DNA of 64,000 bases from Actinomycetospora corticicola. Lineage in GTDB: Bacteria; Actinomycetota; Actinomycetes; Mycobacteriales; Pseudonocardiaceae. The notes under the pieces were generated by a model that saw nothing but the letters and a program-made list of their open reading frames with translations, was not told the DNA's origin and did no database searches. Made by a program: the position numbers and the translations under genes. Of the stretch, positions 42,425-50,783 are shown in pieces (position 1 is the stretch's first letter; each line of letters opens with the position of its first letter). The stretch lies in NCBI RefSeq assembly GCF_013409505.1, contig NZ_JACCBN010000001.1, positions 5,642,001-5,706,000 on the forward strand, given 5' to 3'.

Positions 42425-43327
42425 TCAGTAGTACCAGGGGAAGGGCGACCAGTCGGGCTCGCGCTTCTCGAGGAACGACTCCTTGCCCTCCACGGCCTCG
42501 TCGGTCATGTAGGCCAGGCGCGTCGTCTCGCCGGCGAAGAGCTGCTGGCCGACCAGGCCGTCGTCGATCAGGTTGAACGAGTACTTGAGCATCCGCTGGG
42601 CCTGCGGGGACTTGCCGAGGATCTCCCGCGCCCACTGCAGGGCGGTGGTCTCCAGCTCCGCGTGCGGCACGACCTCGTTGACCGCGCCCATCCGGTGCAT
42701 CTGCTCGGCGGTGTAGGTCCGGCCGAGGAAGAAGATCTCGCGGGCGAACTTCTGCCCGACCTGCCGGGCGAGGTAGGCCGAGCCGTACCCGCCGTCGAAG
42801 GACCCGACGTCGGCGTCGGTCTGCTTGAAGCGGGCGTGCTCGGCGCTCGCCAGGGTGAGGTCGGAGACGGCGTGCAGGGAGTGGCCGCCGCCCGCTGCCC
42901 ACCCGTTGACCACGGAGATGACGATCTTCGGCATGAAGCGGATCAGCCGCTGGCACTCGAGGATGTGCAGCCGGCCCGCGCGGCCCTGCTCCTGGGCGCT
43001 GACCGCGGTCTCGGACGACGCGTACTGGTAGCCCGTGCGCCCGCGGATGCGCTGGTCGCCGCCGGAGCAGAACGCGTGCCCGCCGTCGCGCGGGGAGGGA
43101 CCGTTGCCGGTGAGCAGGACGACGCCGACGTCGGCGCTCGTCCGGGCGTGCTCGAGGGCCGTCGCCAGCTCGTCGACGGTGTGCGGGCGGAACGCGTTGC
43201 GCACCTCGGGCCGGTCGAAGGCGATGCGCACGCATCCCAGCTCGACCGAGCGGTGATACGTGATGTCGGTGAGGTCGAAGCCCTCCACCGGGCGCCAGAC
43301 CGAGCTGTCGAAGAGCGGTTCGTCCAC
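42425..43327 (-). CDS. menB: 1,4-dihydroxy-2-naphthoyl-CoA synthase
   Basis: 300 residues from GTG 43327. Crotonase fold with MenB-specific features: ITYHRSVELGCVRIAFDRPEVRNAFRPHTVDEL, the insert DGGHAFCSGGDQRIRGRTGYQYASS, KIVISVVNGWAAGGGHSLH (oxyanion Gly), and the DADVGSFDGGYGSAYLARQVGQKFAREIFFLGR segment with the catalytic Asp. It closes the second ring of menaquinone by Dieckmann-type cyclisation of O-succinylbenzoyl-CoA. menE and menC are nearby, separated from it by the GlnR-like/reductase fusion. Confidence 0.95.
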   Translation of the reverse strand: MDEPLFDSSVWRPVEGFDLTDITYHRSVELGCVRIAFDRPEVRNAFRPHTVDELATALEHARTSADVGVVLLTGNGPSPRDGGHAFCSGGDQRIRGRTGYQYASSETAVSAQEQGRAGRLHILECQRLIRFMPKIVISVVNGWAAGGGHSLHAVSDLTLASAEHARFKQTDADVGSFDGGYGSAYLARQVGQKFAREIFFLGRTYTAEQMHRMGAVNEVVPHAELETTALQWAREILGKSPQAQRMLKYSFNLIDDGLVGQQLFAGETTRLAYMTDEAVEGKESFLEKREPDWSPFPWYY

Positions 43328-43499
43328 GGGGAGCGACCCTAGGCGTCGGGTGCGGTGCCCGCGGATGCGGCGGGAGCAGGACCGACTCGCCGCGCCGTTC
43401 GCGAGGGGTACACCAGGCATCGCGCGGCACGCTCGGACCTGCTTCCCGTGCGTCTCGCGAAGGCCGACCCGGCGTCCGGAACGGAGCTCCCCGCCGAGC

Positions 43500-45953
43500 C
43501 TAGGAGCGGGTCCGCACCGGCGTGATCGGCGGGGACGGGCGGTCGGGGCCCTCGTCGTCGCCGGCCTCCCACGACAGCCCCGGCAGCCCGCGCAGGCCCG
43601 ACACGAACGGCTCCAGCCCGGTGCGGGCGACGCTGTCGGCCAGGGTCTCGTGGCCCACCCGGAGGTCCTCCCAGGTGCGCACGACCTGATCGACGAGCTG
43701 GGTGACCTGGTCCTGCGCGACCCGCCCGAGCACCCGGCCGATCCGGTCGCGCCCGAGGTCGCCGCCGAGGTGCACCCGGTAGCCGGGGACGCGCCGCCCG
43801 CGGACCGACACCAGGTTCCCGGCCAGTCCGAGGTCGGCGGCCTGGTGGCGGGCGCAGGAGGCGGGGCAGCCGGAGACGCTCACCGACACCCGCGAGTTCC
43901 GGCGCAGCACGGGGAGGTGCCACAACGCGCCGGCGAGGTCGCGGGTCGGGGTGATGGCCAGCGCGCAGGAAGGGGCCCCGACGCAGGACCGCACGTCCCG
44001 CGCCGGACGGTGGGTGTGCACGGCGAGGCCCACCGCGGCGACCCGGACGGCGAGCTCCCCGACCCGCCCGACCGGGACGTCCCGGAGCACGACGTTCTGC
44101 TCGCGGCTCAGTCGCACCATCCCGTCGCCGAGCTCGCGGGCGACCTCGGCGAGGACGTCGAGCGCGTCGGCGGACAGGCGGCCGAGCGGCACGGTGACGG
44201 TGACCGTCGCGAGGCCCGGCACCCGCTGCGGCCGCACGTCGTCGCCCCACCCGTGCTCGGGCGTCGGCCCGCTCGGCACGCCGGGGGCGTGGACCTCGGG
44301 CAGTGGGGCGGGCGCCGGCCACGGACGTCCACGCAGCTCGGCGGTGGCCTCGGCGACCAGCGCGGTGAAGCGGTCGGCTCCGAGCCGGGCGAGGAGGAAC
44401 TTGAGCCGCGCCCGGTTCGGCTGCTCGAACGCGCCGTGCGCGAGGAACACCGCGAGCACGGCGTGGACGGCCGGGAGGAGCTCGTCGCGCGGGACGAACG
44501 CGGTGAGCCGGGTCGCGAGTGTCGGACGGGAGCGGCCGAGGCCACCGCCCACCCACAACTCGTAGCCCGGCCGCCCCTCGCCGTCGAGGACGGAGACGAG
44601 CCCGACGTCGGAGACCTTGGCCTGCGCGCGGCACCCCGGGCAGCCGCCGAGGCTCACCGTGAAGCGTTGCGGCAGCCGCGTGTTCAGCCCGGGTCCGAGC
44701 CGCAGCAGCGAGTCGGTGAGCAGCTCGGCGTCGGGCGTGCAGTCGAACGGCTCCTCGGCCGAGACGCCCGCGTCCGGGCAGCTGGTGACGCCGCGGACGG
44801 TGTGCCCGCAGGTCGCGTCCGTGTCCAGGCCGGCGGCGTGCAGGGCGTCGAGGGTGTCCACGACCCGGTCGGCCGGCACACCGTGGAGCTCGAGCTGCTG
44901 GCGGGTGGTGAGGTGGACCGGGCCGGACCCGCGCCCGCGCAGGAGGGCGGCGAGCGCCGCGGCGGCGTCCGCCGACACGCGTCCGCGGGTCCGCGCGCGC
45001 AGCAGGAACGACCCGTCCTCGCGCTCCGAGCACGCCCCGAGGGTCTTGAGGCTGTAGCGCTCCAGGGCGCCGAGCCGGGCGGGGTCGGCGACCGCGTCGA
45101 GGTCGAGGGGCAGGCCCGCCCGCTTGCTCGCGACGACGTCGCCGGGGGCGTCCCGTCCACCCGGCCGGGCGGGTGCCGACGGGGCCCCGAGCGCGTCGTC
45201 CGGACGCAGCGGCGCGGCCACCCGCGCCGGCGGGGCGGCGGGCGCGGCAGCCACACCGGCCGTCGGGACGAGGGCGTAGCCGACGCCGTGGAGGGTGCGG
45301 ACCATCTCGCGGTGGGTCGGCCCGAGCGCCCGGCGCAGCGCGCGGACGTGCACGTCGACGGTGCGCGCGCTGCCCTCGTACTCCGGGCCCCACACCCGAC
45401 GCAGCAGGGCGGCCCGCGTGACGGGGCGGCCGGGCCGCGCGGCGAGGTCGGCGAGCAGCTCCAGCTCACGGCGGGCGAGCGCGAGCGGGCGCCCGCCGAC
45501 CGACGCCTGGTAGGCGACGGTGTCGACGACCAGGTCGCCGACGACGAGGGCCCCCGGTGGCGGGGCGGTCGGGCGCCGGTCCCGGCGCGGCCGCGGGACG
45601 GGCGGGACCGGGCGGGCGAGCAGGCGCAGGCGGGTGGCCACCTCGCCGGGGGAGGCGTCGGGCAGGAGCAGGGTGTCGACCGGGACGTCCTGTTCGACCG
45701 GGAACGCCGCGTCCGGTCCCACCACGACCGCGACCGGCAGCCCGGGCCGGACCGCGTCGATCGCGGCGGCGAGCTCGGCGGCGGCGAAGGGGCGGGTCCG
45801 GGCGTCGAGCAGCACGGCGTCGACGTCGACGGCGGAGGTCAGGGCGTCGGCCGCGGTGAGGGCGCCGGGGGTGACGCGGTGGTCGGGCAGCATCGCGAGC
45901 CCCGGGAGCACCTCGTCGACCGTGGACGCCCCGCTGAGCAGGAGCAGGTGCAC
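43500..45953 (-). CDS. Fusion of GlnR-like regulator with siroheme nitrite/sulfite reductase
   Basis: One uninterrupted frame, 817 residues from GTG 45953. Residues 1-115 are an atypical receiver (HLLLLSGAS, VDAVLLDART with D50, TLLLPDASPGEVATRLRLL) in which the usual Lys is replaced, as in orphan GlnR. Residues about 137-232 form an OmpR-type winged helix (ARRELELLADLAARPGRPVTRAALLRRVWG, RTLHGVGYALVP). An Ala/Pro linker (233-268) leads to a full two-repeat NirA/SiR reductase: LTTRQQLELHGV, CGHTVRGVTSCPDAG, then C657-x5-C663-x32-C696-x3-C700 for siroheme/[4Fe-4S]. It lies 23 bp after menE. Predicted: six-electron reduction of nitrite or sulfite, possibly also DNA binding. Internal GTGs in the linker could allow a separate reductase. 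Confidence 0.85.
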   Translation of the reverse strand: MHLLLLSGASTVDEVLPGLAMLPDHRVTPGALTAADALTSAVDVDAVLLDARTRPFAAAELAAAIDAVRPGLPVAVVVGPDAAFPVEQDVPVDTLLLPDASPGEVATRLRLLARPVPPVPRPRRDRRPTAPPPGALVVGDLVVDTVAYQASVGGRPLALARRELELLADLAARPGRPVTRAALLRRVWGPEYEGSARTVDVHVRALRRALGPTHREMVRTLHGVGYALVPTAGVAAAPAAPPARVAAPLRPDDALGAPSAPARPGGRDAPGDVVASKRAGLPLDLDAVADPARLGALERYSLKTLGACSEREDGSFLLRARTRGRVSADAAAALAALLRGRGSGPVHLTTRQQLELHGVPADRVVDTLDALHAAGLDTDATCGHTVRGVTSCPDAGVSAEEPFDCTPDAELLTDSLLRLGPGLNTRLPQRFTVSLGGCPGCRAQAKVSDVGLVSVLDGEGRPGYELWVGGGLGRSRPTLATRLTAFVPRDELLPAVHAVLAVFLAHGAFEQPNRARLKFLLARLGADRFTALVAEATAELRGRPWPAPAPLPEVHAPGVPSGPTPEHGWGDDVRPQRVPGLATVTVTVPLGRLSADALDVLAEVARELGDGMVRLSREQNVVLRDVPVGRVGELAVRVAAVGLAVHTHRPARDVRSCVGAPSCALAITPTRDLAGALWHLPVLRRNSRVSVSVSGCPASCARHQAADLGLAGNLVSVRGRRVPGYRVHLGGDLGRDRIGRVLGRVAQDQVTQLVDQVVRTWEDLRVGHETLADSVARTGLEPFVSGLRGLPGLSWEAGDDEGPDRPSPPITPVRTRS

Positions 45954-45976
45954 GCCTCCATCGCACCATCCGATCG

Positions 45977-47143
45977 TTACGCCGGTGTTGCTCCGCCCTC
46001 GGTCGCGAAGAGCTCCCGCACGGCCGCCCGGTCCGGCTTGCCGATCCCGCGCAGCGGCAGCTCGTCGAGCACCCGGACCGCCCGCGGCCTCGCCCGGCCC
46101 AGCCAGTCGACCTCGCGGCGGACCGCCTCGGGCTCCAGGTCGGAGCCGGTCACGACGGCGACCACCCGCGCGCCCCACTCCGGGTCCGGCACCCCGACCA
46201 CGCACGCCTCGCGCACCCCCGGCACCGCGCGCAGGGCCCGCTCGACGACGATCGGCGGCACCTTCTCGCCACCGGTGACGATCACGTCGTCCGCCCGCCC
46301 GAGCACCTCGAGCCGCCCGCCCGGGAGCACGCGCCCGAGGTCGGAGGTGCGGAACCGGCGGCCCGGGAGGAACGACGGGTCGGTCGACCCCTGGTAGCCG
46401 TCGGCGACGGTCGCGCCGCCCAGCACGATCCGTCCGACGCCGGACGCGTCCGGGTCCTCGAGGTCGAGGGTGACCCGGTCCAGCGGCACCCCGTCGTACA
46501 CGCAGCCGCCGCAGGTCTCGCTCATCCCGTAGGTGGTCACCACCCGCACCCCGGCGGCACGGGCCCGCTCGAGGAGCGCGGTCTCGGTGGCGGCCCCACC
46601 GATCAGCACCGCGCCGAACCCCCGGAGCGCGTCGAGGCCGGCGTCCGCGTCGTCCAGCAGCCGCCGCAGCTGCGTGGGCACGAGGGAGAGCCGGGTGACC
46701 GCCGGGCGGGCGGCCCGGACGGCGGCGGCGAACGCGTCGGGCCGGAAGCCGTCGCGCAGATCCATCACCGCGGCCGGCGTCCCGGCCCGGGCCGAGCGCA
46801 GCAGCACCTGCACCCCGGCGACGTGGTGCGCGGGGAGCGCGAGCAGCCAGCGGCCCTCGCCGCCGAGCCGGGCGGCCGTCGACGTCGCGGACGCGGCGAG
46901 CGCCGTGCCGGAGAGCAGGACGGCCTTGGGGACGCCGGTGGAGCCCGACGTCGTCACCACCGCGGCGACGCCGGGGCCGACCGGGGCGCGCAGCGTCGCC
47001 GGCGGGGGCGGGTCGTCGGGACCCGTCGGCAGGACCGCGGGGCCGTGCCCGGCCACGGCCGCCACGAGCCGCTCGCCGAGCGCGCGGGCGGCGGCGGCGG
47101 ACCCGTCGGTGGCGACGACCTCGACGGGGCGGGTGCGGTCCAT
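45977..47143 (-). CDS. menE: O-succinylbenzoate-CoA ligase
   Basis: 388 residues from ATG 47143, short like actinobacterial MenE. ANL motifs: VVTTSGSTGVPKAVLLSG (P-loop), LPAHHVAGVQVLLRS, TTYGMSETCGGCVYDGVPL (A5), TSDLGRVLPGGRLEVLGRADDVIVTGGEKV (A7-A8) and the catalytic Lys in GIGKPDRAAV. It activates O-succinylbenzoate through an acyl-adenylate to the CoA thioester used by MenB. It is divergent from menC, and the reductase fusion follows 23 bp downstream, so the two probably share a transcript. Confidence 0.92.
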   Translation of the reverse strand: MDRTRPVEVVATDGSAAAARALGERLVAAVAGHGPAVLPTGPDDPPPPATLRAPVGPGVAAVVTTSGSTGVPKAVLLSGTALAASATSTAARLGGEGRWLLALPAHHVAGVQVLLRSARAGTPAAVMDLRDGFRPDAFAAAVRAARPAVTRLSLVPTQLRRLLDDADAGLDALRGFGAVLIGGAATETALLERARAAGVRVVTTYGMSETCGGCVYDGVPLDRVTLDLEDPDASGVGRIVLGGATVADGYQGSTDPSFLPGRRFRTSDLGRVLPGGRLEVLGRADDVIVTGGEKVPPIVVERALRAVPGVREACVVGVPDPEWGARVVAVVTGSDLEPEAVRREVDWLGRARPRAVRVLDELPLRGIGKPDRAAVRELFATEGGATPA

Positions 47144-47190
47144 GGCCCCCACGGTAGGCCGCACCGACGGGCAAGATCGGGATCGGGGAC

Positions 47191-47196
47191 TACCGT
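47191..47196 (+). promoter_or_regulatory. -10 element for a leaderless menC mRNA
   Basis: TACCGT (TANNNT) ends 6 nt before GTG 47203, with no ribosome-binding site between. It lies in the 59-bp menE/menC divergent gap. Confidence 0.45.
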
Positions 47197-47202
47197 GGAC
47201 CG

Positions 47203-48189
47203 GTGGGCGATCTCGTCACGACCACCGGCGGCGTGGAGCTCCGGGCGGTCCCGGTGGCCCTCCCGATGCGCGTCCGGTTCCGCGGCATCACCGTCCGGGA
47301 GACGCTGCTGCTCGCCGGTCCCGACGGCGGGTGGGGCGAGTTCTGCCCGTTCGTCGAGTACGACGACGACGAGGCCGTGCCCTGGCTGCGCTGCGCGCTG
47401 GAGTCGGCGCTCGGCCCCGCCTGGCCGCCCCCGCGACGGACGCGGATCCCGGTGAACGCGACCGTCCCCGCCGTCGACCCCGAGCAGGCGCACCGCACCG
47501 TCACCGCGTCCGGGGCCGGCACCGCGAAGGTGAAGGTCGCCGAGGCCGGCCAGGACCCGGGGGAGGACCTCGCCCGGGTCGAGGCGGTCCGCGCGGCCCT
47601 GGGCCCGGCCGGACGGATCCGCGTCGACGCCAACGGCGGCTGGCCGGTCGACGCGGCCGTCACGGCGATCCGCGCGCTGGACCGGGCGGCCGGCGGCCTG
47701 GAGTACGTCGAGCAGCCGTGCCGCACCGTCGAGGAGCTGGCCGCGGTGCGCCGTCGGGTGGACGTCCCGGTGGCCGCCGACGAGTCGATCCGCCGGGCGT
47801 CCGACCCGATGCGGGTGGTCGAGGCCGAGGCGGCCGACGTCGCGGTGGTCAAGGTCGCGCCGCTCGGCGGGGTCGCGGCGTCGCTGCGCATCGCCGAGGC
47901 GATCGGGCTGCCGTGCGTGGTGTCCTCCGCGGTGGAGAGCTCGGTCGGTCTCGCCGCGGGCCTCGCCCTCGCCGGGGCGCTGCCCGAACTGCCGTACGCC
48001 TGCGGGCTCGGGACGACGAGCCTGCTCGCGCAGGACACGGTGGCGGCGTCGCTCGTGCCCGACGCCGGGTGGTTGCCGGTGCTGCCCGCAGCCCCCACGC
48101 CCGTCGTCGGGGAGGCCATGTCCCCGGACCGGGCCACGTGGTGGCTCGACCGGGTGAGCCGGGTGCTACGCCTGGTCGACGACCGGTGA
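47203..48189 (+). CDS. menC: O-succinylbenzoate synthase
   Basis: 328 residues. Enolase-superfamily features: WGEFCPFVEYDDDEAVPWLRCALE, the KVKVAE strand carrying the catalytic Lys pair, RVDANGGWPVDAAVTAI (first metal Asp), YVEQPC (Glu), VAADESIR (Asp-Glu), VVKVAPLGGV with the second Lys, and VVSSAVESSVGLAAGLALA. It dehydrates SHCHC to O-succinylbenzoate in menaquinone synthesis. Start GTG 47203 fits a leaderless transcript. menD, menF and menH are not in the window. Confidence 0.93.
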   Translation: MGDLVTTTGGVELRAVPVALPMRVRFRGITVRETLLLAGPDGGWGEFCPFVEYDDDEAVPWLRCALESALGPAWPPPRRTRIPVNATVPAVDPEQAHRTVTASGAGTAKVKVAEAGQDPGEDLARVEAVRAALGPAGRIRVDANGGWPVDAAVTAIRALDRAAGGLEYVEQPCRTVEELAAVRRRVDVPVAADESIRRASDPMRVVEAEAADVAVVKVAPLGGVAASLRIAEAIGLPCVVSSAVESSVGLAAGLALAGALPELPYACGLGTTSLLAQDTVAASLVPDAGWLPVLPAAPTPVVGEAMSPDRATWWLDRVSRVLRLVDDR

Positions 48190-48311
48190 ACCCCGACCCC
48201 GACCCCGACCCGCGGGGACGGACACGCCGGGGCTGGTGACCGTCCCTCGACCCGTGTCGGGTATAGCGTGCGGAGCGTGACGGGCAGGGCGTCCTTGGTG
48301 ACGGGGGAACG

Positions 48312-49181
48312 ATGACCGCGGTGGCTCGGGGATCGTCGGCGGGGGCGTCGGCGGCCGGCGAGCCCGAGGGTCCTCCGGTGCACGTCCGGACCGCCTTCGG
48401 CGTCCGGGACTCGGTACCGCGGCCCCGTCCGCACCTGCCCGGCCCCGCCTGGAGCTGCGACGGTGTGCTGCTGCGCCCGGTGTCGGACACCGTGCTCGCC
48501 GCCTGGTCGGCCGCGACGCTCGAGGAACTGGCCGGCGGGGGCGTCGACGGCATCCGGCTCGCCCGGCCGGTCCGCGCCTCCGACGGCCGCCGCGTGGTGT
48601 CCGGCTGGTCGGCCTGCCACGACGTCGCGGGGGAGGTCCGCCCGCGGCACGACGACGTGGTGGCGGTCTCACTGCGCCTGCACCGCGCCACCGCCCGGCT
48701 GTCCCGCCCCCGCCTGGTCGACGACCGGGACGACATCCTCGCGCGCGCCGACCGCGCGGCGTTCGGCGAGAAGACGGTGCCGCTCGACCCCGAGACCGGC
48801 GGCGACCTGTTCGCCGAGCTCGCCCGCCGTCGGGTGTCCTCGACGCTGCCGCTGCAGCTCGTGCACGGCGACCTGTTCGGCACCGTGCTCTTCGAGGGGG
48901 CCGGGGCGGGCGAGGACGCGACCCCGCCCGCCGTCCTGGACCTCGTCCCGTTCTGGCGGCCGGTGGAGTGGGCGGCGGCCGTGGTCGTCGTGGACGCCCT
49001 CGCGTGGGGCGGCGCCGACGCGGGCATCGTCGGTCGCTGGTCGCACCTGCAGGCGTGGCCGCAGATGCTGCTGCACGGCCTGCTGTTCCGGCTGGCCGTG
49101 CACGCCCAGCACCCGGCGTGCACCAAGGAGTCGCTGCGCGGGCTCGAGCACGCCGCCCGCGTCATCACCGAACTGCTCTAG
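48312..49181 (+). CDS. TIGR02569-family protein (aminoglycoside-phosphotransferase-like fold)
   Basis: 289 residues with GGGGGAA before ATG 48312. The N-terminal half has VRTAFGVRDSVPRPRPHLPGPAWSCDGVLLRPVSD. The C-terminal half has LPLQLVHGDLFGTVLFEG and AVLDLVPFWRPVEWAAAVVVVDALAWGGADA, which parallel the catalytic HGD and metal-binding D of APH-like kinases, though in degenerate form (HGDLFGTVL in place of HGDLxxxN). The family is restricted to actinobacteria, without known function. It sits between menC and narK on the same strand. Confidence 0.7.
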   Translation: MTAVARGSSAGASAAGEPEGPPVHVRTAFGVRDSVPRPRPHLPGPAWSCDGVLLRPVSDTVLAAWSAATLEELAGGGVDGIRLARPVRASDGRRVVSGWSACHDVAGEVRPRHDDVVAVSLRLHRATARLSRPRLVDDRDDILARADRAAFGEKTVPLDPETGGDLFAELARRRVSSTLPLQLVHGDLFGTVLFEGAGAGEDATPPAVLDLVPFWRPVEWAAAVVVVDALAWGGADAGIVGRWSHLQAWPQMLLHGLLFRLAVHAQHPACTKESLRGLEHAARVITELL

Positions 49182-49313
49182 CCAACCGTGACGGGAGGCT
49201 CTCCTTCCGTCGTCCGCCCGCAACACGACGTCATCGCCGTGTAACGCCCGATTCCTACCGTCCGGTCCCGAACGGGGCGCACCACGGATCGCCCCCTGCG
49301 GGAGGCGGACGCG

Positions 49314-50705
49314 ATGACGGTGCAGGCCAGGTCCGAGGGACCGGTCCGGGGGCGGTGGATCGACGACTGGCGCCCGGAGGACGAGTCCTTCTGGCAGGGC
49401 GGCGGGAAGCGGGTCGCGAACCGCAACCTGTGGTTCTCCGTCTTCTCCGAGCACATCGGGTTCTCGATCTGGACCCTGTGGTCGGTCCTCGTGCTCTTCA
49501 TGCCGAACGACGCGTTCGGGCTCGACGTGGCCGGGAAGTTCTTCCTCGTCGCGATGCCGACGCTCGTCGGGTCGTTCCTGCGCCTGCCCTACACGATGGC
49601 CGTCGCGGTGTTCGGCGGCCGCAACTGGTCGATCATCGCCGCGGCGCTGCTGCTCGTCCCGACGATCCTCGCGGCGTTCATCGTCCAGCCCGGCGTCAGC
49701 TACACGACGCTCATGGTGCTCGCGGCGATCGCGGGCGTCGGCGGCGGCAACTTCGCCTCGTCGATGACCAACATCAACGCGTTCTTCCCCGACCGGTACA
49801 AGGGCTACGCGCTCGGCCTCAACGCCGGCGGCGGGAACCTCGGCGTCGCGGTGATCCAGCTGCTCGGCCTGCTCATCCTCGCGACGGCGGGCGGCGGCGT
49901 CACCGGCATCCGCATCCTGCTCGGGATCTACATCCCGCTCGTCGTGATCGCCACGCTCTGCTCGGCGATCTTCATGGACAACCTGAGTACCGTGCGCAAC
50001 GACACCGGTGCGCTCAAGGAGGCGACGAAGGAGGCCCAGACCTGGGTCATCTCCTTCCTCTACATCGGCACCTTCGGCTCGTTCATCGGTTACAGCTTCG
50101 CCTTCGGCCTCGTGCTGCAGAACCAGTTCGGCCGGACCCCGCTGCAGGCGGCGACCCTGACCTTCATCGGCCCGCTGCTCGGGTCGCTCATCCGCCCGGT
50201 CGGCGGCTGGCTCTCCGACCGCATCGGCGGGGTGCGGGTGACCTTCTGGAACTTCGTCGCGATGGCCGTCTCCTCGCTGATCTGCATCATCGCCTCGGGG
50301 CAGCAGTCGCTCGGCCTGTTCGTCGTCGGCTTCACCCTGCTGTTCATCACCTCCGGGATCGGCAACGGCTCGGTCTACAAGATGATCCCGGCGATCTTCC
50401 GGACGAAGGCCCTGGCCGCGTCGGAGTCGACGGGCCGGGACACCGACGCCTCCCTGCTGTGGGCACGCCGCATCTCCGGCGCCGTCATCGGGATCGCCGG
50501 CGCGATCGGCGCCTTCGGCGGCCTGCTGATCAACCTCGCGTTCCGGCAGTCCTTCCTCACCGTGAAGAGCGGCGTGCCGGCGTTCTGGGCGTTCCTCGCC
50601 TTCTACGCCGTCTGCTTCGTCGTGACCTACCTCGTCTACATGCGCAACGCGAAGGCGGCGACCGACCCGAAGACCGGGTCCACGGTCTCGTACGCGTCGG
50701 TGTAG
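49314..50705 (+). CDS. narK: Nitrate/nitrite MFS transporter
   Basis: 463 residues, 12 transmembrane segments, GGAGG before ATG 49314. NarK/NasA features: WSVLVLFMPNDAFGLDVAGKFFLVAMPTLVGSFLRLPYTMAV with the TM2 Arg (FLRLPYT), the nitrate signature GVGGGNFASSMTNINAFFPDRYKGYALGLNAGGGNLGV, and the second signature ITSGIGNGSVYKMIPAIF with an Arg earlier in SLIRPVGGWLSDRIGG. It carries nitrate in or exchanges nitrate and nitrite. No nitrate reductase is in the window; nirBD follow directly, so nitrite uptake for assimilation fits best, with nitrate reductase possibly elsewhere. Confidence 0.92.
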   Translation: MTVQARSEGPVRGRWIDDWRPEDESFWQGGGKRVANRNLWFSVFSEHIGFSIWTLWSVLVLFMPNDAFGLDVAGKFFLVAMPTLVGSFLRLPYTMAVAVFGGRNWSIIAAALLLVPTILAAFIVQPGVSYTTLMVLAAIAGVGGGNFASSMTNINAFFPDRYKGYALGLNAGGGNLGVAVIQLLGLLILATAGGGVTGIRILLGIYIPLVVIATLCSAIFMDNLSTVRNDTGALKEATKEAQTWVISFLYIGTFGSFIGYSFAFGLVLQNQFGRTPLQAATLTFIGPLLGSLIRPVGGWLSDRIGGVRVTFWNFVAMAVSSLICIIASGQQSLGLFVVGFTLLFITSGIGNGSVYKMIPAIFRTKALAASESTGRDTDASLLWARRISGAVIGIAGAIGAFGGLLINLAFRQSFLTVKSGVPAFWAFLAFYAVCFVVTYLVYMRNAKAATDPKTGSTVSYASV

Positions 50706-50717
50706 GTGGCTTCGCCC

Positions 50718-50759
50718 GGTGAGCAGAAAAGGTCGCCGTAGCGACCTTTTCTGCTCACC
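50718..50759. repeat. Perfect 19-bp inverted repeat between narK and nirB
   Basis: Arms GGTGAGCAGAAAAGGTCGC and its exact complement around the loop CGTA. It begins 13 bp after the narK stop and ends 24 bp before nirB. As RNA it would be a very stable hairpin: an attenuating terminator or an mRNA-stabilising element that separates narK from nirBD. Confidence 0.85.
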
Positions 50760-50783
50760 TGCGACCGAAGGGAGCACATCCGC

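Noticed and set aside
45235-45260. Internal GTG codons in the linker of the fusion as a separate reductase start
   Set aside because: No ribosome-binding site or TANNNT at leaderless spacing is visible before them; kept only as an alternative in the gene entry.
43500-45953. Reductase part considered as CobG (precorrin-3B synthase)
   Set aside because: It has both full repeats and about 540 residues, like NirA/SiR; CobG is much shorter, and no other cobalamin genes are nearby.
49241-49256. GTAAC-N6-TTCC upstream of narK as a GlnR box
   Set aside because: Only the first half-site fits GTnAC-n6-GnAAC. A similar GTAAC lies before the fusion gene, but neither has a good second half, so I do not annotate it.
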